A DNA stretch of 64,000 nt from Stenotrophomonas indicatrix (GCF_002750975.1 NZ_PEJS01000001.1:1860001-1924000), one strand, 5' to 3'. Counted from the first letter of the stretch, positions 44,003 through 52,592 are shown. Notes: generated from the sequence alone by a model not told the origin. Numbers and translations: made by a program.

Positions 44003-44214
44003 TGCGGCGGGCGCCATCATTGCCGGCGACATGTACAGCGTCTGCAGGCGCTGGGGACCCAATGGCCAGCTGTGGACGCTGCCGCAGTTCGTGGAAGCTG
44101 CAGGCTATTCCCATCTGCACCCCTGTGACCCGCTGACGCCGCAAGCGCATGGCCGGGCCTTGCGGACGCACGGTGCTTGTCCAGAACGCCCTTGTCAGCA
44201 GGCCGCGCTATCGA
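44003..44214. other. Unassigned stretch beside the AraC remnant
   Basis: Together with the remnant and flanks this forms a gap of about 510 bp without an intact gene (43704-44214). An open plus-strand frame at 44031-44291 runs into the FMN reductase gene and matches nothing I know; it is treated as chance. The stretch may be scar sequence from the event that truncated the AraC gene. Confidence 0.4.
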
Positions 44215-44760
44215 TCATGCGCGATCACCCTGCGGTCGGCCGCAGTAGCGGGCGAATTCCTGAAGAAAGGCCTCTGCCGGCGCGCGATTGACCGGTTGTC
44301 TTACAGCACTGGCAATGGCCTCCGGCTCCATCTTCATGAAAGGAAAGCGCAGGAACAGTTCCTCGTTGAAGCGGGAACTGATGGTCGACAGCACAAGCCG
44401 GAGAGACGCGAGCATGTCGTCGCCGCGATGGGAGGCGTGCACCAGGGCGATGGGCTTTGCAACCACGAGGTCGCCCGATACCAGCCAATCCATGGCGTTC
44501 TTCAGGCCGCCGGGAATGCCTCTTGCGTACTCGGGGCTTGAAATCAGGATGCCATCGCTGGCTTCAATGCATTGCTTGAAGCGCACGACGCTGTCATGCA
44601 AGGGCAGATCTTCAAGGTCGGGAGAGAAAACGGGAAGTCCGCCGAGGTCGGCGCAGGCCGTCAGCGCGATATCCGGCGGCGCGATTTCTTCCAGCGCCCT
44701 CAGCAATGCGGTGTTGGTGGACAGCCGGCGTGCACTACCGGATATGGCAAGGATCTTCAT
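44215..44760 (-). CDS. NADPH-dependent FMN reductase
   Basis: A 181-residue flavodoxin-like reductase. MKILAISGSARRLSTNTALLRAL is the FMN phosphate loop, and ISSPEYARGIPGGLKNAMDWLV is the signature of the NADPH-dependent FMN reductase family (SsuE/YieF/ArsH-like). These cytoplasmic enzymes reduce FMN or quinones and protect against oxidative stress. Complete length. It is divergent from the response regulator at 44884 across 123 bp. No partner monooxygenase is adjacent. Confidence 0.9.
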   Translation of the reverse strand: MKILAISGSARRLSTNTALLRALEEIAPPDIALTACADLGGLPVFSPDLEDLPLHDSVVRFKQCIEASDGILISSPEYARGIPGGLKNAMDWLVSGDLVVAKPIALVHASHRGDDMLASLRLVLSTISSRFNEELFLRFPFMKMEPEAIASAVRQPVNRAPAEAFLQEFARYCGRPQGDRA

Positions 44761-44883
44761 CCTGGCACGCTACCACAGGCGCCTGTCGCCGCGCCCGGCG
44801 ATGGCCTGCAGCACCTCCCCGCACTTGGCAAACCCCAGGTGATCGTCCAAAGTCCGCTGCTCATGCACGGATGCACGTAGCCC

Positions 44884-45579
44884 ATGACACGACTGCTCAT
44901 CATTGAAGACAACCCCGAGCTGGTTGCCAACCTTTACGCGTTCTTCGAGCCACTGGGCTACGTACTTGACGATGCACGGGATGGTGCCAGCGGCCTGCGC
45001 AGGGCAACGCAGCATGATTACGATGCCATCCTGCTGGACCTGATGCTGCCCCGCCTTGATGGCATGGCGCTGTGCCAGACACTCCGCGAGAAGTTCCAGA
45101 ACCCGGTGCCGATCCTGATGCTGACCGCCCGTGATCCGGTGGAAGACCGCGTGCAGGGGCTCGCGCTGGGTGCGGATGATTACCTGGTCAAGCCCTTTTC
45201 CCTGAAGGAGCTGGACGCGCGCATCAAGGCGCTGGTCCGCCGCGCCCAGGGTCGGCAGGTGCAGAGTGTGCTGGCCTGGGCGGAGCTTCGGGTCGACACC
45301 CGTTCGCCACAGGCATGGCGCCAGGGCCAGGCCCTCAACCTGACACCGACCACGCACAAGCTGCTGATGTGCCTGATGCGGGCCGCGCCGGCGGTGGTGC
45401 GCAAGCAGGAGATGGAGTACCTGATATGGGGCGACGAGCCGCCGGAGAGCGGCGCACTACGTACGCATATCCATGAGCTGCGCCTTCAGGTGGACAGGCC
45501 GTTCGACCCTGCACTCATTGCTACCGTGCACAGTGTCGGCTGGCGCCTGGGCACGCCGGCGCCAGCACATGCGGAATAG
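44884..45579 (+). CDS. OmpR-family response regulator
   Basis: A 231-residue regulator with a receiver domain (IIEDNPELVANLYAFFEP; phospho-acceptor Asp52 in ILLDLMLPRLDGM; LTARD; Lys in LVKPFSLKELDAR) and a C-terminal winged helix (LNLTPTTHKLLMCLMRAAPAVVRKQEMEYLIWGDE, LRTHIHELRLQVDRPF). It is followed after 9 bp by the histidine kinase, then dgkA and eptA in the same direction. Control of eptA by this pair, as in PmrAB-, ColRS- or CarRS-type systems, is a strong inference from the order. The winged helix is shorter and more divergent than in PhoP/PmrA, so the name is left open. Confidence 0.95.
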   Translation: MTRLLIIEDNPELVANLYAFFEPLGYVLDDARDGASGLRRATQHDYDAILLDLMLPRLDGMALCQTLREKFQNPVPILMLTARDPVEDRVQGLALGADDYLVKPFSLKELDARIKALVRRAQGRQVQSVLAWAELRVDTRSPQAWRQGQALNLTPTTHKLLMCLMRAAPAVVRKQEMEYLIWGDEPPESGALRTHIHELRLQVDRPFDPALIATVHSVGWRLGTPAPAHAE

Positions 45580-45588
45580 TCGCCACCC

Positions 45589-46845
45589 ATGAATGCCCGC
45601 TCGCTGAAGTCCCTCTATCGAAGCTTGACCCTGAGAACGCGCATCACCGTTGCGTTCGTGTTGCTGATGGCCGGTGCCATGGGCTTCATCGTACTGGTCG
45701 AACTGGTGGACTATGACGAAGTAAGGGCCTCCGTGGTTTCGATGAGCCAGGACCGGGAGGTCCGCAGGCTGCAGGTGGCCTTGGCCCAAGGCGTGCAACC
45801 GGACCTGCCGGAAGGCAGCCAGCTGTTTGATCCGCATACGGTTCCGCAGGTGCTGCGCCGGTACGGGCTGGGTTACCACGGTGAAGCCGCACCGAACGAA
45901 TGGCACCTTCGGGTCTTCGAAAGCAGCGGGCAGCGCTACTACCTGCTGCAGCACGGTGATCACTACGCCTACCTCGAGCACCTGATCAACGCCTTTGCTG
46001 CGCTGGTGATCCTAACCTGCGTGCTCTGTGCGTTCTGGATTGGTCGCCGGACGTCGGCCCACGTCATCGCGCCCATTACGCGCCTGGCTGATGCCGTGCA
46101 GAACAAGCACAAGCCCTTTCCCTTCCAGGACGCGCGCGACGAGATCGGCGTTCTGGCGCGCGCCTTTGCCCAGCACAGCGACGAACTTGAGCAGTTCCTG
46201 CAGCGTGAACAGTGCTTCGCTGGCGACGCCAGCCATGAACTGCGCACACCACTGGCGATCATCGGTGGCGCCGCCGAAACGCTGCTGCACCAGCTGCCGG
46301 CCGACAGCCGGCTGCTGGCCAGTGCCGAGCGCATTGTGCGGACCACGCAGGAAATGCAGCGCCAGCTGACCTGCCTGCTGCTGCTTTCCCGCGACCCCAG
46401 GACGGTGCCACGCAGCAACCTCCTGCTGCGACCGGTGATCGAGGAATGCATGGCGCGATGCGTGCCGTGGCTGGCAGGAAAGCCGGTGCGGCTGACCCTT
46501 GATGCGGCGCAGGACGAGCAGCTGCTGACCAATGACGTGCTGGCACAGAGCGTGATCTGGAACCTGCTGCGCAATGCGTGCCAGTACACGGAGGAAGGCG
46601 AGGTACGGGTGGAACTGCGTGGCACCACGCTGCGGGTTGCCGATACCGGCCCGGGGCTGCCGTCCAGCATCGACGCGCAGCAGTTCCACCGCTTCGTGAC
46701 CAGCGCCCGGCAGAGTGGCGAAGGTCTGGGCCTGTCCATCGTGCAGCGCGTGGTCGAGCATCTTGGCTGGCAGATGACGGTCGATACCTCGGTGCAAGGC
46801 TGCTGCTTCACCCTGCAGATGCGCCCAGCCGCAGCCGATACCTGA
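45589..46845 (+). CDS. Membrane sensor histidine kinase
   Basis: A 418-residue kinase. Two membrane segments (TVAFVLLMAGAMGFIVLVELV near residue 20; LINAFAALVILTCVLCAFWIG near 135) enclose a periplasmic sensor of about 95 residues. HAMP follows (RTSAHVIAPITRLADAVQN), then the DHp helix with His216 (DASHELRTPLAII). The ATPase domain shows the N box VIWNLLRNACQYT, the G1 box VADTGPGLP and the G2 box GEGLGLSIVQRVVEHL. It pairs with the regulator 9 bp upstream. The small periplasmic loop may sense envelope stress, metals or cationic peptides; this cannot be settled from sequence. It is 60 bp upstream of dgkA. Confidence 0.95.
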   Translation: MNARSLKSLYRSLTLRTRITVAFVLLMAGAMGFIVLVELVDYDEVRASVVSMSQDREVRRLQVALAQGVQPDLPEGSQLFDPHTVPQVLRRYGLGYHGEAAPNEWHLRVFESSGQRYYLLQHGDHYAYLEHLINAFAALVILTCVLCAFWIGRRTSAHVIAPITRLADAVQNKHKPFPFQDARDEIGVLARAFAQHSDELEQFLQREQCFAGDASHELRTPLAIIGGAAETLLHQLPADSRLLASAERIVRTTQEMQRQLTCLLLLSRDPRTVPRSNLLLRPVIEECMARCVPWLAGKPVRLTLDAAQDEQLLTNDVLAQSVIWNLLRNACQYTEEGEVRVELRGTTLRVADTGPGLPSSIDAQQFHRFVTSARQSGEGLGLSIVQRVVEHLGWQMTVDTSVQGCCFTLQMRPAAADT

Positions 46846-46905
46846 CAGCTTCCTGACATTGCCCCTTCCACCCTTGCCGGATCTCTTCATGAAGGCAGGT
46901 ACGAA

Positions 46906-47298
46906 ATGCAGCCAGGGCAACCCAAGGGCAACGGCAAGTACGCGCACGGCAAGACCGGTCTGCGCCGCATCCTGCATACCGTGATCCATTCCCGCGACGG
47001 TTTCGTCGCGACATTCAAGGGTGAGGCCGCGTTCCGGCAGCTGCTGTTGCTGCATGGCGCGCTGGCAACCGTCGCGCTCCTGCTGGACGTCAGCCGCAGC
47101 GAGCGCGCCCTGATGCTGATGGTCTGCTTCGTCAGCCTGCTGGTGGAGCTGCTCAACTCGGCCATCGAAGCGGTGGTGGATCGCATCTCTCTGGAACACC
47201 ATCCACTTTCCAAGAACGCCAAGGACATGGGCAGCGCCGCACAGAGCACGGCCCTGCTGATGGTGGCTACGGTGTGGGCCGTGGTCCTGTTGGGATGA
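46906..47298 (+). CDS. dgkA: Diacylglycerol kinase
   Basis: A 130-residue integral-membrane kinase that turns diacylglycerol into phosphatidic acid. DgkA hallmarks are present: FKGEAAFRQLLLLH (Glu and Arg of the active site), the membrane helices LLLLHGALATVALLLDV and ALMLMVCFVSLLVELLNSAIEAVVDRIS, and KNAKDMGSAAQSTALLM. It lies between the histidine kinase and eptA. EptA releases diacylglycerol when it takes phosphoethanolamine from phosphatidylethanolamine, and DgkA recycles it; pairing of the two genes is known from other gamma-proteobacteria. The start ATG 46906 follows AGGTACGAA. Confidence 0.96.
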   Translation: MQPGQPKGNGKYAHGKTGLRRILHTVIHSRDGFVATFKGEAAFRQLLLLHGALATVALLLDVSRSERALMLMVCFVSLLVELLNSAIEAVVDRISLEHHPLSKNAKDMGSAAQSTALLMVATVWAVVLLG

Positions 47299-47371
47299 GC
47301 AACGAACCTGACAACTTCCTGATGAACGCGTCCAGATACTGCGCGCACTTCTGGCTCAGCGGATTCTGCAC

Positions 47372-49012
47372 GTGCGTTCATGCTTCAGGTCTGTCCCGCA
47401 ACATCCGATCATGCTTGTCTGGTGCACGGCATTGTTCTTCACCACGCTGGGAAACATCGCTCTCTGGAAGACGCTCTGGTCTCTCATCGACATCCATGAT
47501 CTGCGCAGCGCTTTGTTCTTCTGCAGCCTTCCGGTGCTGCTGCTGTGCCTGTTCAATCTGCTGTTCACGCCCATCGGCATGCTTCCCTATGTGCGCAAAC
47601 CGGTGCTGGCGTTGCTGGTTTTCGTCAGCGCCGCGTGCACCTACTTCATGCTGCATTACAACGTACTGATCGACCGCGACATGGTGCAGAACGCACTGGA
47701 GACCAACCAGGCTGAAATGACCTCCTACCTGTCGCTGCCGTTGCTGTTGACGGTGCTGCTGCTGGGCGCGCTGCCCACATGCGTTCTGCTGATCATGCGC
47801 AGTGGAAACAGCGGGCGCCCTTTGCGGGCGGCGCTGGTGTGGTTGGGGAACGTGCTGGCGACGCTGATGGTGCTGGCAGCGGTAAGCCTGGCGTTCTACA
47901 AGGAGTATTCGTCGCTGCTCCGCAACAACCGCTACATCCGCGAGCAGGTGCTGCCGATGAACGTCCTTCGTCACACCTATGGCTACCTCCGGAGCAGCTA
48001 CAGCGCCAAGGCACAGCCGCTGCGCACGATCGGCGAAGACGCCGCGCGCGCGCCCGGCGAGCGCCCACGCCTGGTCATCCTGGTGGCCGGCGAGACGGCA
48101 CGTGCAAAGAACTTCCAGCTCAACGGCTATCCGCGCCCAACCAACCCGCAATTGTCACGCAAGGACGGCGTCATCAGCTTCCGGGACGTTGCATCCTGCG
48201 GCACATCAACGGCGGTGTCACTGCCGTGCATGTTCTCGCAGATGCCGCGGTCGCAGTACGAGGGCGTCGCTGCGGCATCGGAAGAGAACGTGCTGGACAT
48301 CCTGCAGCGCACCGGCGCCAGCGTGCTCTGGCGCGACAACAACAACGGTGGCTGCAAGGGCGTGTGCAACCGCATTCCCACCGACGACATGCCGCCGCTG
48401 AAGGTGCCTGGGTTGTGCGTGAACAAGGACGGCACCTGCCATGACGAGATCCTGCTGCACCAGCTGGACACGCGCATCGCGGCCATGCAGGGTGATGGTC
48501 TGATCGTGCTGCACCAGCTGGGCAGCCATGGCCCCACCTACTTTGAACGCTATCCCGCCGACTCCAGGGCATTCAGCCCTACCTGCGACAGCAACCAGAT
48601 ACAGAAGTGCAGCAACGAAGCGCTGACCAACACCTACGACAATACGCTGGTCTATACCGACCGGCTGCTGGGCAAGGCCATCGACCTGCTGCAGACCTAT
48701 TCGGAGCAGCGTGACGTTGCACTGATCTATGTCTCCGATCACGGCGAGTCGCTTGGCGAGCGCGGCCTGTATCTGCACGGAACGCCCTACTTCATAGCGC
48801 CACGCGAGCAGACCCAGGTGCCGATGGTGATGTGGTTCTCCCCGGGCTTTGCAACCCATGCCCGCCTTGATCTGGCCTGCCTGCGCCATGCTGCGGGCAC
48901 CGGATCCTACAGCCACGACAATCTCTTCCATTCCCTGCTGGGACTGTTCGCTATCAGCAGCGGTATCTACCAGCCGGGACTGGATGTGTTCGCGGGCTGC
49001 CGCATTCCCTAG
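47372..49012 (+). CDS. eptA: Lipid A phosphoethanolamine transferase (EptA/MCR family)
   Basis: A 546-residue inner-membrane enzyme. Five N-terminal membrane helices (up to about residue 175) precede a periplasmic alkaline-phosphatase-like domain. The zinc and nucleophile residues are Glu241 (VAGETARAKNFQLNGY), Thr280 (SCGTSTAVSLPCMF) and the Asp-His pair in YVSDHGESLGERGLYLHG. Cysteine pairs (NNNGGCKGVCNRI; GLCVNKDGTCHDE) match the family disulfides. It transfers phosphoethanolamine to lipid A phosphates, lowering negative charge and polymyxin binding. The start is GTG 47372; the next ATG (47411) would cut the first helix. Same strand as the two-component genes and dgkA. Chromosomal context argues for an intrinsic gene, not an acquired mcr. 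Confidence 0.95.
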   Translation: MRSCFRSVPQHPIMLVWCTALFFTTLGNIALWKTLWSLIDIHDLRSALFFCSLPVLLLCLFNLLFTPIGMLPYVRKPVLALLVFVSAACTYFMLHYNVLIDRDMVQNALETNQAEMTSYLSLPLLLTVLLLGALPTCVLLIMRSGNSGRPLRAALVWLGNVLATLMVLAAVSLAFYKEYSSLLRNNRYIREQVLPMNVLRHTYGYLRSSYSAKAQPLRTIGEDAARAPGERPRLVILVAGETARAKNFQLNGYPRPTNPQLSRKDGVISFRDVASCGTSTAVSLPCMFSQMPRSQYEGVAAASEENVLDILQRTGASVLWRDNNNGGCKGVCNRIPTDDMPPLKVPGLCVNKDGTCHDEILLHQLDTRIAAMQGDGLIVLHQLGSHGPTYFERYPADSRAFSPTCDSNQIQKCSNEALTNTYDNTLVYTDRLLGKAIDLLQTYSEQRDVALIYVSDHGESLGERGLYLHGTPYFIAPREQTQVPMVMWFSPGFATHARLDLACLRHAAGTGSYSHDNLFHSLLGLFAISSGIYQPGLDVFAGCRIP

Positions 49013-49024
49013 CGTGCTGGCCGG

Positions 49025-50212
49025 TCACAGCGTCTCTGCCAACCGCAGTACATCCATGGGAAACGCGGCGTAATCGTCGAGCGGGGCGCTGTGGCTCTCC
49101 CGCCGTTGAATCTGCCTTACCGCCACCACGCCCTTGTCGGGAACAATGACCAGGTGCTGGCCGAGATAGCCGTTGGCGGCGTATGCCGCTACCGGCCCTC
49201 GGTCGATGTCGAAGATGTCGCCGAGCTTCAGTCCACGCCCAGTGATTTCCGCAGCGTAGCGCTGTGGCCAGCTGGGTCCCAGCCGTTCGGCCAGGAAGCT
49301 GATCAGCGCTAACTTGCTGTCAAATACCTGGCCGTCGGCGGCCAGCAGCGCGTCCAGCATCACGGCATCCATGCTGCGAGCGCTCAGAAGCGTGGCTGCA
49401 CCGGCCTTCAATCGGTAGTGCTCCCATGCGGGGATGCGCCACCACAACAGGCCGACGTCGGGGGAACGCGCGCTTTCGGCGGTCATCAACGCTACCGAGC
49501 GTTCGCTCAGCAACCGCTTGCCGCCCGGGGTGACGCCGCCGTCCAGCATCAATCGTCCGATCGCTGCAAGATCAACCGCCGACAGCGACAGCCCGGCCAT
49601 GCCCATGGGCGTCCCGGCCTGGTCCTTCATCCATGCATGGGCGGTGATGCCAAGCGGCTTGAACAACCGTTCGTCCAGATAGACATCCAGTGGCTTGCCG
49701 GCAAGCCGCTGCACGATGTCCGGCAGAAGATTGGTCGCCTTGTTGTTGTAGGCGAAGGTGGTGCCTGGATCGCTGGACACCTCGGCCGCCAGCGCCAGCT
49801 TCACCAGATCCGGCGCGCCCTCCAGTTCCACCCCCGCGTTGGCCGCGTTCTGCAGGCCGGAGGTGTGGTCCATCAACATCCGGATCGTGATGTCACGCTT
49901 CCTGCCCTGGCGCCATTCCGGGTACACCGTGCTGACCGGTTCGTCGATGGATGCGAGCTTGCCGTCATCGAGCAGCAGCCCGATGGCCAGGGCGACGACG
50001 GACTTGGTCGCCGACATCAGGTGGATGCGGTCTTCACCGGCTGCCGGCGCGATCCGCAGCAGCACCCCGCGCCCGCTTTCAATGTAGACCGCGTCGGAAT
50101 GCGCGTTGCGGGCATTCCGCTCTATCGCTGCCAAGGCATCAGGCGTGTTGGCTGCGGCCGCAAACGGGCGTAGCGCCAGGAAGAACAGGCAGGCAAGCAG
50201 AGGTGCTCTCAT
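49025..50212 (-). CDS. Serine hydrolase of the beta-lactamase / penicillin-binding family, secreted
   Basis: A 395-residue secreted protein (signal ending RPFAAAA|NTP). The class C-like active-site set is visible: Ser67-x-x-Lys70 in MSATKSVVALA, the YxN motif in FAYNNKATNLLPD and a C-terminal LGQHLVIVPDKGVV block. These proteins act as esterases, D-aminopeptidases or PBP-like hydrolases; true beta-lactamase activity cannot be assumed. The start ATG 50212 has AGGATC before it. A BlaI-type palindrome lies 31 bp upstream (50243-50260), so expression is probably repressed by a BlaI/MecI-type protein encoded elsewhere. It is convergent with eptA. Confidence 0.9.
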   Translation of the reverse strand: MRAPLLACLFFLALRPFAAAANTPDALAAIERNARNAHSDAVYIESGRGVLLRIAPAAGEDRIHLMSATKSVVALAIGLLLDDGKLASIDEPVSTVYPEWRQGRKRDITIRMLMDHTSGLQNAANAGVELEGAPDLVKLALAAEVSSDPGTTFAYNNKATNLLPDIVQRLAGKPLDVYLDERLFKPLGITAHAWMKDQAGTPMGMAGLSLSAVDLAAIGRLMLDGGVTPGGKRLLSERSVALMTAESARSPDVGLLWWRIPAWEHYRLKAGAATLLSARSMDAVMLDALLAADGQVFDSKLALISFLAERLGPSWPQRYAAEITGRGLKLGDIFDIDRGPVAAYAANGYLGQHLVIVPDKGVVAVRQIQRRESHSAPLDDYAAFPMDVLRLAETL

Positions 50213-50242
50213 GGCAGGATCCTTCAATGGACACAGAGATAA

Positions 50243-50260
50243 TGACTACATTTGTAGTCA
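50243..50260. promoter_or_regulatory. BlaI/MecI-type operator palindrome
   Basis: TGACTACA-TT-TGTAGTCA has perfect 8-bp arms around two bases and contains the TACA...TGTA core of BlaI/MecI/CopY-type operators. It lies 31 bp before the serine hydrolase start, where a repressor would block transcription. No blaI or blaR gene is in the window. Confidence 0.7.
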
Positions 50261-50271
50261 ATCTGCAGTGC

Positions 50272-50288
50272 ATGAAGTCATGCTTCAT
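50272..50288. terminator. Inverted repeat after the LytTR gene
   Basis: ATGAAG-TCATG-CTTCAT, with 6-bp arms, lies 4 bp beyond the stop of the LytTR regulator gene and before the serine hydrolase operator. It may act as a weak terminator or insulator between the two genes, though it has no T-run. Confidence 0.35.
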
Positions 50289-50291
50289 CCA

Positions 50292-51152
50292 TCACCCTCC
50301 TCCAAGTGCTTGCCGCAGCGTTGGCAACTGGCGGCGGCTGCACGGTACCCGTGCACCATCGGCCATGTGCAGCAGGGCTTCACCGCCATCGGCAGGTTCG
50401 ATCGAGCGCAGATGACGCCGGTTGATGAGCCAACTGCGGTGGCAGCGCAGGAAAACGGAAGGATCAAGGCGCTCCTCCAGTGCGGCCATCGTCATGCGCA
50501 GCGGATAGTCACATCCGCGCACGCGCAGGTTCACATAGTTGCCGGAGGCCTGGGCGTACTCCACCTCCTCGGTGGCCACCAGGAATTCCTTGCCCAACTT
50601 GCGCACCAGGAAATTCTGGGGCCGTTGAACAGGCTCGACTGGCGGACCATCTTCCGGCGCTGCCAACAGATGGGCTTCGCCCTGACGACGGCGGCCGAAC
50701 CAGCTCAGGAAATGCTCCAGCGCCACGAAACTGAAGAAGACCCGCACGTCCTTCAGGTACTCATACAGCAGCCGTGACGCCCAGCTGGAGCCATCCACAT
50801 ACGTTGTACCAAGCCCAAGGTAGGTGACCTTGCGCAACGCCATCATGCCCAGCACATGCAGCAACGACCATCCCATGCTGGCCAGCAGGTACAGCGGCAG
50901 GCGCCGCTTCCAGGTGTCGATGTGCAGGGGCCAGCGCCTGCAGCCCCACCACAGCATCGGCAGGCAGGCCAGGATCACACCGACGCTGCTCAGCTCCCAG
51001 ACCAGCGGTTCCCACAGCGCAAGTACATCGCCACGGCGCTGTGCGTCCATGACTTCCACCACGGCATTGGCCACGGCCACCACCAGCAGGATCCCTGCCC
51101 ACATCAGCAGACGGGAGGCCAGGGGCAAGCGTGGGGAGGAAGGGACAGGCAT
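50292..51152 (-). CDS. Membrane-bound LytTR-family transcriptional regulator
   Basis: A 286-residue protein with about four N-terminal membrane helices (LLMWAGILLVVAVANAVVEV; SVGVILACLPMLWWGCR; PLYLLASMGWSLLHVLGMMAL; LKDVRVFFSFVALEHFLSWF) and a C-terminal LytTR DNA-binding domain (NFLVRKLGKEFLVATEEVEYAQASGNYVNLRV... LERLDPSVFLRCHRSWLINRRHLRSIEP). LytTR domains bind direct repeats of about 9-10 bp. Regulators with a membrane sensor act without a kinase. It is divergent from the acyltransferase at 51328 across 175 bp, the likely target. Signal unknown. Confidence 0.92.
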   Translation of the reverse strand: MPVPSSPRLPLASRLLMWAGILLVVAVANAVVEVMDAQRRGDVLALWEPLVWELSSVGVILACLPMLWWGCRRWPLHIDTWKRRLPLYLLASMGWSLLHVLGMMALRKVTYLGLGTTYVDGSSWASRLLYEYLKDVRVFFSFVALEHFLSWFGRRRQGEAHLLAAPEDGPPVEPVQRPQNFLVRKLGKEFLVATEEVEYAQASGNYVNLRVRGCDYPLRMTMAALEERLDPSVFLRCHRSWLINRRHLRSIEPADGGEALLHMADGARVPCSRRQLPTLRQALGGG

Positions 51153-51327
51153 GGGGTGGTGGTCACACAGAACGGCGCATAACGCGACAAGGTGGCAATT
51201 CTAGCCGCGCCATCCGTCCCACGAACCCCGCCATTGGTCACTTTCCGGCAGCGGGCCATCCCTTCGCCGCTGGCGCTGCCGGCCACGTGCCGCACATTGG
51301 CCCGATCTTGCCTCCACCAGAACCATC

Positions 51328-52500
51328 ATGACGCGCCGCCACGATATCGATGCTCTTCGCATCATCGCCTTCGCCCTGCTGATCCTCTACCACACCGCCA
51401 TGGCGTACGTGGGCGAATGGGGCTTTCATCTCAAGGGCAACTTCACGACCGACGCACTTCAATGGCCCATGCGCCTGCTCAACGGCTGGCGCATGTCACT
51501 GTTGTTTCTGATTTCCGGGGTGGCCATTGCGCTGACACGAAACCGACTGCAACGCGGTCGCTTCATTCTGAAGAGGACATGGAGGCTGTTGCTGCCACTC
51601 GCCTTTGGCATGTTCGTGGTCGTGCCCATCCAGCCGTACTGCGAGGGTGTGAGCAGAGGCATGGTCGCGCCCGGATTCTGGGAATTCCTGCTGCGCTACT
51701 GGCAGGTGCGCCCATGGCCGGAAGGCAGTTTCGCCGGTGATCGCTTCGGCATCACCTGGAACCATCTGTGGTACCTGGCCTATCTCTGGGTGTATACGAC
51801 GATTCTGGCCATCGCCCTGCCGGTGCTGGATTCGGCGCCATTGCGATCGGCCAGCCGGCAGTTTGCCAACGCCCCGGGCTGGATGCTGACCGGGCTTCCG
51901 GCGCTGCTGTTGCTGCTGTGGCTGGGGTGGCTCGCCCCGTCGTACCCTGCCACCAACACCCTGGTGGACGATGTCCATCAACATGCCAAGTATGGGACGG
52001 TGTTCCTTGCCGGTTACCTGCTCGGCCGTGAGCCGCGCTTCTGGGAACGGGTCGAGGCGCTTCGCTGGGCAACACTGGCCACGGTACTGGGTGCTGTTGC
52101 GTGGTACCTGTTCCTGGAAGCGCTCGGGCGCTGGTTGCCTCCGGCATCGCCACTGCGCCAGTGGCCGGAACCTTTCTGGCGCCTGCAGTCGCAGTACTGC
52201 GAGGTGGTGTACTCGTGGGGAATGCTGCTGACCCTGCTCGGATGGGGCAAGCACTGTCTGGATCGCCCCTTCCCTTGGCTGCCGTACTGCACGGAGGCCA
52301 TCTACCCTTGGTATGTCCTGCATCAGAGCCTGATGATCGCCGTGTTGTTCTGGCTGAAGCCGATGCAGCTTGGGCCTTGGATGGAGCCGGCGCTGGTGCT
52401 GCTCGGCACGGTAGGCGGTTGCCTGCTGCTGCACGAACTGCTGATCCGACGTTCCCGCTGGCTGCGGCCCCTGTTTGGACTGAAATCGAGCGTGCACTGA
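51328..52500 (+). CDS. Acyltransferase 3 family membrane protein (OpgC/MdoC-like)
   Basis: A 390-residue membrane acyltransferase with about ten hydrophobic segments. The start RRHDIDALRIIAFALLILYHTAMAYVGEWGF is the family signature (catalytic-type Arg/His region), with FLISGVAIAL, WNHLWYLAYLWVYTTILAIALP and TEAIYPWYVLHQSLMIAVLFWLKP following. The closest named type by motif is OpgC/MdoC, which adds succinyl groups to periplasmic glucans. A cyclic glucan synthase is encoded 8 kb downstream, which makes glucan modification a fair guess, but other acyl acceptors are possible. It is divergent from the membrane LytTR regulator. Confidence 0.9.
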   Translation: MTRRHDIDALRIIAFALLILYHTAMAYVGEWGFHLKGNFTTDALQWPMRLLNGWRMSLLFLISGVAIALTRNRLQRGRFILKRTWRLLLPLAFGMFVVVPIQPYCEGVSRGMVAPGFWEFLLRYWQVRPWPEGSFAGDRFGITWNHLWYLAYLWVYTTILAIALPVLDSAPLRSASRQFANAPGWMLTGLPALLLLLWLGWLAPSYPATNTLVDDVHQHAKYGTVFLAGYLLGREPRFWERVEALRWATLATVLGAVAWYLFLEALGRWLPPASPLRQWPEPFWRLQSQYCEVVYSWGMLLTLLGWGKHCLDRPFPWLPYCTEAIYPWYVLHQSLMIAVLFWLKPMQLGPWMEPALVLLGTVGGCLLLHELLIRRSRWLRPLFGLKSSVH

Positions 52501-52592
52501 ATGCCTGGCGGGGCCATGGCGAAAGCCGGATGGCCTTGAGGCGTCGACTCAATGTTCCCGGGGAGTCTTTCGGTCCACCAGCCACCCGGCGG

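Noticed and set aside
44031..44291. Plus-strand frame beginning MYSVCRRWGPNGQLW beside the AraC remnant
   Set aside because: No ribosome binding site and no recognisable family; it runs antisense into the FMN reductase gene.
47372..49012. Acquired mobile mcr colistin-resistance gene
   Set aside because: No insertion sequence, terminal repeats or base-composition change flank it; it is embedded with dgkA and a two-component system, as expected for an intrinsic eptA.
49025..50212. Calling the serine hydrolase a class C beta-lactamase
   Set aside because: The SxxK and YxN motifs are shared with esterases and D-aminopeptidases, and a clear KTG block of AmpC is not seen.
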